This document shows, piece by piece, positions 1 through 5,063 of a stretch of DNA of 5,063 nucleotides. Position numbers and translations under genes: made by a program. The notes beneath the pieces were generated by a model. That model did not search any database and was not told the origin of the DNA. It saw only the letters and a list, made by a program, of their open reading frames with translations. Source of the DNA: an uncultured Acidimicrobium sp. (GTDB taxonomy: Bacteria; Actinomycetota; Acidimicrobiia; Acidimicrobiales; Ilumatobacteraceae); the NCBI GenBank assembly GCA_903853285.1, contig CAINTF010000317.1, forward strand, positions 1 through 5,063, in the 5' to 3' direction. Position 1 is the stretch's first letter, and the number at the start of each line of letters is the position of its first letter.

Positions 1-2
1 GC

Positions 3-218
3 ACACAAGAAGCGGCAAGGTTTCAGTGCACGGCGTATTTGCAATGGGGTGCAGAGTTGTCGAGACAGTTTTGCCAATTATTCAGCAATCCAAATTCTGG
101 ACGTGCTGGGATTGAATCAAATCTCGAACACAGCGTGTTGCCCTTGAGCCGAATTGTTGCCGGCTTGTCGGCCTCTGATGTAGTGACTGCCTTTATGGCG
201 CAATTAGCTCGCGTCTAG
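3..218 (+). CDS. 3' end of an unidentified protein (partial)
   Basis: A reading frame open from the window edge ends at TAG (216-218), giving the last 71 residues of a protein. It contains the stretch LQWGAELSRQFCQLF and ends SASDVVTAFMAQLARV; the end looks like an amphipathic helix. I do not recognise the family. Three cysteines and one tryptophan are present, with no clear motif, membrane segment or catalytic signature. The two other forward frames hit stops near 113 and 148, so this is the only + frame open across the whole stretch, but 71 codons is short evidence and the reverse strand also has an open stretch of about 63 codons. The gene lies upstream of the mraZ promoter region and is probably a separate transcription unit. 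It could still be a chance open frame. Confidence 0.5.
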   Translation, partial: TQEAARFQCTAYLQWGAELSRQFCQLFSNPNSGRAGIESNLEHSVLPLSRIVAGLSASDVVTAFMAQLARV

Positions 219-227
219 ACCACATTC

Positions 228-242
228 TGCGCACTGAGCGCA
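228..242 (+). other. small hairpin after the upstream gene
   Basis: TGCGC (228-232) and GCGCA (238-242) form a perfect 5-base-pair stem with a 5-base loop, ten bases after the stop codon of the upstream frame. No run of T follows (the next bases are CAACTTGT), so it is not a convincing intrinsic terminator. It could be a weak or Rho-assisted 3' end, or chance. Confidence 0.2.
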
Positions 243-263
243 CAACTTGTAACTGCTTCACGC

Positions 264-313
264 TGGCTTCGCTCTGACATTCAGTGGCTTCGCCGTGTCT
301 TGATTGGCTTCGC
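264..313 (+). repeat. three TGGCTTCGC direct repeats
   Basis: The 9-mer TGGCTTCGC occurs at 264-272, 285-293 and 305-313, that is, at 21- and 20-base steps, which is close to two helical turns each. A poorer relative, CTGCTTCAC, lies just before at 253-261. The copies sit immediately upstream of the MraZ-box array and the presumed mraZ promoter. The phasing puts all three on the same face of the DNA, as expected for an upstream regulator site, but no known factor is recognised. A decayed tandem duplication with a unit of about 20 bases is the alternative. Confidence 0.55.
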
Positions 314-335
314 GGGGCACCAAGGGATAGTCCGC

Positions 336-371
336 CAATAAAGTGGAGAAAAGTGGGGGATAATGCTTGCA
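336..371 (+). promoter_or_regulatory. candidate mraZ/dcw promoter embedded in the MraZ boxes
   Basis: GATAAT (359-364) matches the -10 consensus TATAAT at five of six bases and spans the end of box 2 and the unit without a box. The matching -35 position (about 336-341, CAATAA) is poor, which is common in actinobacteria. Transcription would start near 371, placing boxes 1-2 over the core promoter and boxes 3-4 at the start site. A second possibility is TTGCAA (367-372) with GATAGT (388-393) at a short 15-base spacing. Either way the operator covers the promoter. Confidence 0.45.
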
Positions 372-390
372 AGTGGGGGAAAGTGGGGAT
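341..390 (+). promoter_or_regulatory. MraZ operator: four AAGTGG(A/G)G boxes in 10-base register
   Basis: Five consecutive 10-base units run from 341 to 390. Four of them begin AAGTGG: AAGTGGAGAA (341), AAGTGGGGGA (351), AAGTGGGGGA (371) and AAGTGGGGAT (381). The unit at 361 (TAATGCTTGC) lacks the box. MraZ is known from E. coli and Mycoplasma work to bind arrays of short G-rich TGGG/GTGG repeats with 10-base periodicity upstream of its own gene, using its ring-shaped oligomer. Position just upstream of mraZ, repeat sequence and period all match that pattern, so autoregulation of the dcw operon is the expected role. The binding itself is inferred, not shown. Confidence 0.87.
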
Positions 391-405
391 AGTCTCTTCT
401 CACTT

Positions 406-427
406 GGTTGGGGCGATGGCCCAAACC
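406..427 (+). other. possible leader stem-loop upstream of mraZ
   Basis: In the presumed mraZ 5' leader, GGGC (411-414) pairs with GCCC (419-422) across a GATG loop. The stem can continue with TT/AA (408-409 with 423-424) and GG/CC (406-407 with 426-427) after single-base bulges. No T tract follows. It might stabilise the leader, or have no role. Confidence 0.25.
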
Positions 428-477
428 CAGTGGCAGCAAGGAAAAGAAGAGCAAAGCAGTACTGAGTAAACGGCAGC

Positions 478-482
478 GGAGG
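478..482 (+). promoter_or_regulatory. mraZ ribosome binding site
   Basis: GGAGG lies five bases before the GTG codon at 488. It is the strongest Shine-Dalgarno sequence in the window and fixes the mraZ start at this GTG. Confidence 0.85.
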
Positions 483-487
483 CCACA

Positions 488-904
488 GTGTTTGTAGGGG
501 TGCATGAGCGTCAGTTGGACCCAAAGGGTCGGCTTGGATTGCCTGCTTCGTTCCGTCCCCGTTTGGAACCCCGTTGTTACCTTTCGATTGGTCGCGACAA
601 GTGCGTCGACATTTTGACGGCAGAGGCATTTGAAGCAGTGGCCAAGGATGCTGTGGAAAAGGTGCGATCTGGAGAGATGGACCGCAATCAGCAACGTGCA
701 CTTGCGAGCAACACATTTGAAGTTGTAGTCGATGCCCAAGGGCGCATCAATATCGATGAAATTTTGCGCGAATACGCAGGTCTCACTCTGAACTCACGAG
801 TTGTAGTCAGCGGTTCATTCGATCGGGCGGAAATTTGGGACCCAACGCGCCATCAGCGCATCAGCGACGAAGGCCTGCAGCAAATTGCGGGCACCGGTCA
901 ATAG
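488..904 (+). CDS. mraZ: transcriptional regulator MraZ
   Basis: This is the DNA-binding repressor of the dcw operon, 138 residues and so near the usual MraZ length. MraZ carries two tandem SpoVT/AbrB-like (swapped-hairpin) halves, and both signature DxxxR motifs are visible: D11-P-K-G-R15 followed by LGLP, and D82-A-Q-G-R86 followed by INI. The N-terminus FVGVHERQLD and the C-terminal EIWDP (115-119) are typical. The protein forms a ring-shaped oligomer that contacts several promoter boxes at once; four such boxes lie 98-147 bases upstream, so it should repress its own transcription and that of the genes after it. The start is GTG, supported by GGAGG five bases upstream. It is the first gene of the cluster and is separated from rsmH by an unusually large, structured gap. 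Confidence 0.97.
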   Translation: MFVGVHERQLDPKGRLGLPASFRPRLEPRCYLSIGRDKCVDILTAEAFEAVAKDAVEKVRSGEMDRNQQRALASNTFEVVVDAQGRINIDEILREYAGLTLNSRVVVSGSFDRAEIWDPTRHQRISDEGLQQIAGTGQ

Positions 905-966
905 AGAATTCGACGAAGGGAGACAGGTCACGAACCAACGCAACGCATAACAAGTTCGAGACCAAG

Positions 967-1092
967 GTTTCGCTCTTCAGCAGTCTTCCGGTGAGCAAGG
1001 TAGACAGCATCAACTCCGCCCGCTTCTATCTCGTACGCGCGGGGAGACATCCCGGCGGCATCGCGAGCCGGGGGACTGCTGAAGAGCGAAGC
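967..1092 (+). ncRNA. structured leader RNA upstream of rsmH (candidate mraW-type cis element)
   Basis: A long inverted repeat flanks this stretch. Bases 967-985 pair with 1074-1092 over 19 positions with a single G-U. The pairing can run on to 992/1067 using further G-U pairs, making 26 in all. Inside are a hairpin CCCGGC (1051-1056) with GCCGGG (1067-1072), and an imperfect hairpin 1014-1023 with 1039-1046. Segments 986-991 and 1050-1056 compete for the same partner, 1067-1073, so two folds exclude each other. No T run follows, so this is not a plain terminator. A conserved 'mraW RNA motif' is known in the leaders of actinobacterial operons containing mraW (rsmH) and is thought to be cis-regulatory. 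Position agrees, but I cannot confirm the consensus from memory. A small inverted-repeat mobile element (MITE) is the main alternative. Confidence 0.6.
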
Positions 1093-1113
1093 ACAAGTGT
1101 CCTGAAGTTGTGC
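1091..1113 (+). other. short hairpin just before rsmH
   Basis: GCACAA (1091-1096) and TTGTGC (1108-1113) are perfect 6-base complements with an 11-base loop. The stem begins on the last two bases of the large leader structure and encloses GTG 1110, the most upstream possible rsmH start, which argues against use of that codon. It may be part of the same regulatory RNA. Confidence 0.35.
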
Positions 1114-1142
1114 AGATGTATTGCGATCGTGAACACATATTT

Positions 1143-2093
1143 ATGTCTCATTCGTTTAGTCACGAGCCAGTCATGGCTGCAGAGATTGTTGAAGTTTTTG
1201 CGCCGGTTCCACATGGTGTCATCGTCGATGCAACATTGGGCGGCGCAGGTCATACGGTTCGATTGCTGAGTACGTATCCCTGGATGCGTGTGCTCGGAAT
1301 CGATCAAGATCCTGTTGCGATTGCGCACGGACACAAATTGGCTATCGAAAACTCTGAAGTAGGCGACCGATTGATGATTGAGCAGGGACGCTTTGACGAG
1401 ATGTCGGCGATGCTCGAGCGCAACAGCATCTCGGAGATTTCTGGAGCACTGTTCGATCTTGGTGTCTCGTCACCTCAATTGGACATGGCAGACCGTGGTT
1501 TTTCTTATCGGAATGCAGGACCACTTGACATGCGAATGAATACAACTCAGCAGCTCACAGCATCTGACGTTGTCAACTCGTATGACCTGGACCAACTGAC
1601 GCATGTGTTGAGAAATAATGCGGATGAGCGATTTGCGTATCGCATCAGCAAGGCAATCATTGCTGCACGTCCAATTGCCGACACTGTGCAATTGGCCGAG
1701 ATCATTGCTGGAGCCATTCCTGCGCCAGCTCGACGCACTGGTGGACATCCTGCCAAGCGCAGCTTTCAAGCAATTCGTATCGAAGTCAATAAGGAACTTG
1801 ACATCTTGCCGCATGCTCTCAATGAAGCAATTCGTGTGACAAGTCCTGGCGGTCGAATCGCAGTGCTGTCGTATCACTCTGGAGAAGATCGCATTGTCAA
1901 ACAGGCATTTAAAGATGCAGAGGCAGACCCGAAAGTACAAGTAGTTGCATCGCCGTTTCATCACCATGCGTCGCCCCTGCACAAACTGGTTCGCAAAGTG
2001 CGAGTGAGCGAGCGTCCAAGTGCGAATGAGATCGAAATAAATCCACGAGCTGCTTCGGCACGTTTGCGGGTCATTGAGAAAGTGAGTAGTTGA
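1143..2093 (+). CDS. rsmH: 16S rRNA (cytosine(1402)-N4)-methyltransferase RsmH (MraW)
   Basis: This cytoplasmic SAM-dependent enzyme methylates N4 of C1402 in the decoding centre of 16S rRNA. From ATG 1143 it is 316 residues, the usual family length. The Rossmann SAM site shows as DATLGGAGH (29-37) and GIDQDP (52-57). Family motifs follow: LFDLGVSSPQLD (103-114), RGFSY..GPLDMRM (118-132), HPAKRSFQAIRIEVN (202-216), SYHSGEDRIVK (243-253) and the C-terminal ARLRVIEK (306-313). The usual SYHSLEDR reads SYHSGEDR here. The frame can extend to GTG 1110 (TGA at 1104 closes it), but MSHSFSHEPVMAAEI starts like known RsmH proteins. No good Shine-Dalgarno precedes either start. The gene follows a structured leader and runs with a 1-base gap into ftsL. 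Confidence 0.96.
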   Translation: MSHSFSHEPVMAAEIVEVFAPVPHGVIVDATLGGAGHTVRLLSTYPWMRVLGIDQDPVAIAHGHKLAIENSEVGDRLMIEQGRFDEMSAMLERNSISEISGALFDLGVSSPQLDMADRGFSYRNAGPLDMRMNTTQQLTASDVVNSYDLDQLTHVLRNNADERFAYRISKAIIAARPIADTVQLAEIIAGAIPAPARRTGGHPAKRSFQAIRIEVNKELDILPHALNEAIRVTSPGGRIAVLSYHSGEDRIVKQAFKDAEADPKVQVVASPFHHHASPLHKLVRKVRVSERPSANEIEINPRAASARLRVIEKVSS

Positions 2094-2094
2094 G

Positions 2095-2586
2095 ATGGCG
2101 CTAGCGATTGCAGTTGAACGGAGGCCACAAACTGGTCGTCGTCGAGTGCAGTCGACACCCCCTGAGCGCCATCTCGCTCTCGTTCCTCAGACAACTCGTC
2201 GAACGCTTCGCCTGTTTGCTGTCGGAGCGGTTGGACTGTTTATCTTGATGAGCGTTGCGATTGGTTTTCAGGCCGTCATTGCCGAACAACAATTGAAGTT
2301 GGATCATGTTTCGAGTGAATTGCGTTTAGCAAAGTTGTATCAAGACCAGCTTCGCCAACAGCGAGCAGGCTTGCTTGCGCCCGAATATTTGCGCACACAG
2401 GCTGGATTGCAGGGCATGTCACAAGGGCTCGGATCACGATTCGTAGAAGTGCCACAAGATGTCGTTGCGCAAGTAGTTATTGCAACTGGTTTGATGGACC
2501 CAAAGATCGCTGAACCATCCGCATCGTCTAGTTTGAATCCGCTTGCGCCCCTTGCAAAATTGCAACCAGGACAGGTGACGCCTTGA
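2095..2586 (+). CDS. ftsL: FtsL-like cell division protein
   Basis: This is a bitopic membrane protein of 163 residues, assigned to the FtsL family by position between rsmH and ftsI and by architecture; sequence identity in this family is always low. Residues 1-38 are basic and cytoplasmic (RRR near 15-17, RR at 35-36). A hydrophobic segment (about 39-63) is the single membrane helix. A coiled coil (about 64-92, LDHVSSELRLAKLYQDQLRQ) follows, then PEYLRTQAGLQGM (96-108), which resembles the FtsL/DivIC segment after the coil. FtsL pairs with FtsB and, with FtsQ, activates the FtsWI septal synthase. The last 50 or so residues form an extra Pro/Ser/Ala-rich tail. ATG 2095 lies one base after the rsmH stop and lacks a strong ribosome site, so translation is probably coupled to rsmH. 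The stop overlaps the ftsI start. Confidence 0.82.
   Translation: MALAIAVERRPQTGRRRVQSTPPERHLALVPQTTRRTLRLFAVGAVGLFILMSVAIGFQAVIAEQQLKLDHVSSELRLAKLYQDQLRQQRAGLLAPEYLRTQAGLQGMSQGLGSRFVEVPQDVVAQVVIATGLMDPKIAEPSASSSLNPLAPLAKLQPGQVTP
2573..2577 (+). promoter_or_regulatory. ftsI ribosome binding site deciding a TTG start
   Basis: AGGTG ends five bases before TTG 2583, and CAGGA lies just upstream (2567-2571). The next in-frame ATG (2772) lies inside the membrane helix, so the TTG within the overlap TTGA is the supported start. Confidence 0.6.
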
Positions 2587-4502
2587 GCGTTGTAGCCGGA
2601 GGTCGCGGTGGGCGAGTACCTACGTCACGTGTTCAGCCGCGGCATCGGCCGGAACAACAAGCTCGTCGTCGTCCAAACGCCGCCGATGTGGTGCGAGATC
2701 GTGCTCGAACTTCTGTCACGGAGTTTTACACGAACCTTCAGGGTGGCAAGATTCGATTTCGACTAGTAGCGATGTATGTACTGGTCTCGCTGTTGTTGGT
2801 GACAATGCTTGTTCGAGTTACGTATTTGCAAACGATTGGCGCAGGTTCTTATCGCGAGGCAAGCGTGAGTCAACGAACCCGAATCTCCACAGCACGCGCA
2901 GAGCGAGGATCAATTCTCGACCGCAACGGGTTAGAGCTGGCCTTGCCCGTACCTACGCGCACCGTTTTCGCTGATCCTCGAATCATTGTGGACCCAGTTG
3001 CGACTGCACATGCAATCGCTGGAGTTCTTGGCATGTCGCCAGAGGATGAACTAGTGCTTGCAAGCAAGCTCCAAAATACAAGTTCAAGTTTCCTCTATAT
3101 TGCTCGCCAGGCCACAACTGAAGTGTCTGACGCACTGACCGCACTAAATCTTCCGGGAATTGCTTCGTACCCAGAGCAAAGTCGAACTCTGACTTCGGAT
3201 GGTCTGCGTGCACTTGTCGGCCGGACCGACATTGATGGTGTTGGCATCTCAGGGCTTGAAGAGCAATTCAATGATCTACTCGGCGGCACTGACGGTCGAA
3301 CTGTGCGCGAAGTCAATAGTAAAGGTCAGTCAATACCTACGGGAGATGATTCCAGTCAGGCCGCGATTCCAGGTCAAGACCTGGTGACCACGATTGACCG
3401 CAACATTCAGTTTCAAGTCGATGCAATTGTTACCCAACAGATCACCCGACTCAACGCGCGAGGTGGCGCAGCGATCGTGATGGATTCGGCAACTGGCGAA
3501 ATTTATGCGATGTCAACAATTCGTAAAAACACTGATGGCACCTATACAGCAGACTCGGGAAACTTTGCTGCTGTAGATGCATACGAACCTGGATCAGTGG
3601 CAAAAGTATTTAGTATTTCAGCCGCTCTCAATGAAGGAACTGTAGAAACGAACTCGGTATTTAAGGTTCCAGGTAAACAGGTATTTAACGAAGGAACCAA
3701 ATGGGCGCACGCAATTACTGACGCATACCCACACGAACTCGAAGCCATGACGGTCCGCAAGATCATCGTAGATTCATCAAACCTCGGAACAGTACAAATC
3801 GCTCAAACAATGCCTGCAGAGACTCTGCACAATTATCTTGAAGCATATGGATTTGGTGCAAAGACAGATGTGGATTACCCGGGCGAAAGCAAGGGACTAT
3901 TGAAGTCATTTAATGAGTTGCGAGGTACAGAAAAAATTACAACTGCATATGGCTACGGGTATTCGGCAAGTGCGCTGCAACTCATTGCTGGTGTCAATGT
4001 CGTTGCGAATAATGGCGTCTACGTCGCGCCACGACTTGTCAATTCGGTGATCGACTTGGATGGCATTAACAATCCAAGCGCACCTTCAGCTACTCATACT
4101 GTGATCAAGCCGGAAGTAGCAGCAACCATGCGTTCGTTGATGAGTGACGTTGTGTGCTTTGGAACTGCATCGCTCGCGAAGGTGCCGGGCATGACTGTTG
4201 CGGGAAAGACGGGCACAGGCTACAAACGCCAAGACAACGGCACCTACATCAAAGATGATGGCTCGCGCGCATATTTCGCTTCATTCGTCGGATTCTTGCC
4301 TGCAGAAAACCCACGCTTCACCGTGTTGGTTTCAATTGACGAACCAGATCCAGCATCACGCGACCGTTTCGGTGGAACAGCTGCTGCGCCAGTATTTGCA
4401 AACATCGCTCAGGTGCTTATTAACGAACTTGATATTCGACCTGCAGCTACGGACATGGGTTGTCCAAAGGAGCGCCCCGCCGAGCTAGGGGCTGCGCACT
4501 AA
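2583..4502 (+). CDS. ftsI: septal penicillin-binding protein FtsI (class B PBP, PbpB/PBP3)
   Basis: This is the D,D-transpeptidase that crosslinks septal peptidoglycan with FtsW; 639 residues, a normal length for an actinobacterial homologue. Residues 1-60 are a basic, disordered cytoplasmic tail, and 61-83 form the membrane anchor. The N-terminal pedestal domain starts with ERGSILDRNG (107-116). The penicillin-binding domain (about 265-615) has all three active-site motifs: S338-V-A-K341 (in YEPGSVAK), S398-S-N400, and K542-T-G-T545 (in AGKTGTG). It should therefore be active and bind beta-lactams. No C-terminal PASTA domain is present. The TTG start overlaps the ftsL stop as TTGA, the pattern of translational coupling, which would keep FtsL and FtsI production matched. 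FtsL and FtsI act in one complex. The murE start lies 2 bases after its stop. Confidence 0.96.
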   Translation: MSVVAGGRGGRVPTSRVQPRHRPEQQARRRPNAADVVRDRARTSVTEFYTNLQGGKIRFRLVAMYVLVSLLLVTMLVRVTYLQTIGAGSYREASVSQRTRISTARAERGSILDRNGLELALPVPTRTVFADPRIIVDPVATAHAIAGVLGMSPEDELVLASKLQNTSSSFLYIARQATTEVSDALTALNLPGIASYPEQSRTLTSDGLRALVGRTDIDGVGISGLEEQFNDLLGGTDGRTVREVNSKGQSIPTGDDSSQAAIPGQDLVTTIDRNIQFQVDAIVTQQITRLNARGGAAIVMDSATGEIYAMSTIRKNTDGTYTADSGNFAAVDAYEPGSVAKVFSISAALNEGTVETNSVFKVPGKQVFNEGTKWAHAITDAYPHELEAMTVRKIIVDSSNLGTVQIAQTMPAETLHNYLEAYGFGAKTDVDYPGESKGLLKSFNELRGTEKITTAYGYGYSASALQLIAGVNVVANNGVYVAPRLVNSVIDLDGINNPSAPSATHTVIKPEVAATMRSLMSDVVCFGTASLAKVPGMTVAGKTGTGYKRQDNGTYIKDDGSRAYFASFVGFLPAENPRFTVLVSIDEPDPASRDRFGGTAAAPVFANIAQVLINELDIRPAATDMGCPKERPAELGAAH

Positions 4503-4504
4503 TC
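4466..4504 (+). promoter_or_regulatory. candidate hairpin-bridged ribosome site for murE
   Basis: AAAGGAG (4466-4472) is an excellent Shine-Dalgarno sequence but lies 32 bases before ATG 4505. Between them is a GC-rich stem, GCGCCCC (4472-4478) with GGGGC and GC (4488-4492, 4494-4495), with one bulged T and a 9-base loop. If folded, the site would lie about nine bases from the start codon. No in-frame start lies at normal distance from the site. All of this is inside the ftsI C-terminal codons, so simple coupling is the alternative. Confidence 0.4.
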
Positions 4505-5063
4505 ATGAAGGCGACGACGGATACGGTCGCGCCGGTAGCGCTAGGCAAACTGCTCGAAGCAACGTACGCCGGTCATTTACCAGGTGTGATGTACACATCC
4601 ATTGGTTCGCTTGATTCATTAGTCAGGGACATCACCAACGATTCAACGCAAGTGAATCGTGATTCATTATTTTGCTGCGTGGTTGGCGACAATACTGACG
4701 GCCATGAATTTGCCCGGAATGCTGTGGACGCGGGAGCGTCTGCGCTCTTGGTGGAACGCGAACTTCCTCTTGACTGCGCTCAGATCGTTGTCACCGACAC
4801 TCGCCGCGCGATGGGCGAGATCGCAAGTGCCTTCTACGGTCATCCAAGTCAAAAAATGCGTGTTGTCGGTATTACAGGCACGAACGGTAAAACAACAACG
4901 GCACATTTACTTGGCGCAATTTTCCGCCAGCAGGGTTTAAAAACTGAAGTGCTTGGAACGTTGTCTGGAGTCAGGACAACACCTGAGTCCTGTGATTTGC
5001 AACGAAGTTTATGGCAAGCGGCCAATGCCGGCGTTGAAGCAGTCGTGATGGAAGTGACATCGC
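4505..5063 (+). CDS. murE: UDP-N-acetylmuramyl-tripeptide synthetase MurE (5' part)
   Basis: This cytoplasmic ATP-dependent ligase adds the third amino acid (meso-diaminopimelate or L-lysine) to UDP-MurNAc-L-Ala-D-Glu. Only the first 186 residues are present; the gene runs off the window edge. The N-terminal domain binding the UDP part includes DITNDSTQV (42-50) and DSLFCCVVGDNTDGHEFA (53-70). The ATP-binding domain starts at VVGITGTNGKTTT, with the P-loop GTNGKTTT at 125-132. TTPESCDLQ (158-166) and MEVTS (182-186) are typical MurE segments and separate it from MurC, MurD and MurF. The residue-choosing motif (DNPR or similar) lies beyond the edge, so the third residue cannot be told. ATG 4505 is two bases after the ftsI stop. 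Confidence 0.95.
   Translation, partial: MKATTDTVAPVALGKLLEATYAGHLPGVMYTSIGSLDSLVRDITNDSTQVNRDSLFCCVVGDNTDGHEFARNAVDAGASALLVERELPLDCAQIVVTDTRRAMGEIASAFYGHPSQKMRVVGITGTNGKTTTAHLLGAIFRQQGLKTEVLGTLSGVRTTPESCDLQRSLWQAANAGVEAVVMEVTS

Noticed and set aside
266..275. Ten-base complementarity between GCTTCGCTCT (266-275) and AGAGCGAAGC (1083-1092), suggesting long-range pairing
   Set aside because: Ten-base matches are expected by chance in a 5 kb window, and 266-275 probably lies upstream of the transcription start.
416..469. A 17-codon open frame (ATG 416 to TAA 467) in the mraZ leader as an upstream leader peptide
   Set aside because: It has no proper ribosome site, no run of repeated regulatory codons, and its ATG lies in the loop of a possible hairpin; chance is enough to explain it.
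281..739. Reverse-strand open frames over mraZ and its upstream region
   Set aside because: They oppose mraZ, whose protein motifs and ribosome site are clear, and they show no recognisable protein features of their own.
946..951. CATAAC as a -10 element for a separate rsmH promoter
   Set aside because: No acceptable -35 is found at 16-18 bases and the match is weak; an internal promoter is possible but unsupported.
967..1092. Reading the inverted repeat as an intrinsic terminator
   Set aside because: The loop is far too long and no T run follows the 3' arm (next bases ACAAGTG).
967..1092. Reading the inverted repeat as a MITE
   Set aside because: Kept only as an alternative: no convincing target-site duplication flanks it (only a CAAG-like match), and the interior has its own nested hairpins. 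A genome-wide copy count would settle it.
905..1142. A protein-coding gene between mraZ and rsmH (a long open frame at 835-1269 crosses it)
   Set aside because: That frame runs through the 3' end of mraZ and the start of rsmH out of register and crosses a perfect inverted repeat. It shows no recognisable protein features, and AAGGGAG at 917-923 has no start codon after it.

Overview
The window is the front end of a bacterial division and cell wall (dcw) cluster, read entirely on the + strand. The order is an unidentified gene end, mraZ, rsmH (mraW), an ftsL-type gene, ftsI (pbpB), and the first third of murE. The gene order, the basic N-terminal extension and TTG start of the PBP, the Pro/Ser-rich tail of the FtsL-like protein and the moderate base composition (near 50% GC by eye, not computed) suggest an actinobacterium. 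A moderate-GC aquatic Acidimicrobiia-type lineage is my best guess. That placement is inference; no marker here fixes the taxon.

Layout. Positions 3-218 hold the 3' end of a gene I do not recognise. The 269-base gap to mraZ is rich in signals: a small hairpin, three TGGCTTCGC direct repeats spaced 20-21 bases apart, then a 10-base-periodic array of AAGTGG(A/G)G boxes (341-390). These boxes look like MraZ operators, and a -10-like GATAAT runs from the end of the second box into the one unit where the box is missing. MraZ (488-904) would therefore repress its own operon. Between mraZ and rsmH lies about 240 bases without a gene. It holds a striking 126-base inverted-repeat structure (967-1092) with arms of 19 bases that can extend to 26, and with internal hairpins that compete for the same strand. 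It sits where the actinobacterial mraW RNA motif is known to lie and is the best candidate for an unusual regulatory element here.

From rsmH onward the genes are packed tightly: a 1-base gap to ftsL, a 4-base TTGA overlap into ftsI, and a 2-base gap to murE. This implies one transcript and translational coupling. RsmH methylates 16S rRNA. FtsL and FtsI are membrane parts of the septal peptidoglycan machine (FtsQLB/FtsWI). MurE adds the third stem-peptide residue to the cytoplasmic precursor. The operon so couples ribosome maturation, wall precursor supply and septal crosslinking under MraZ control, possibly with a second RNA-level control point before rsmH. I saw no mobile-element gene, CRISPR array, tRNA or rRNA.
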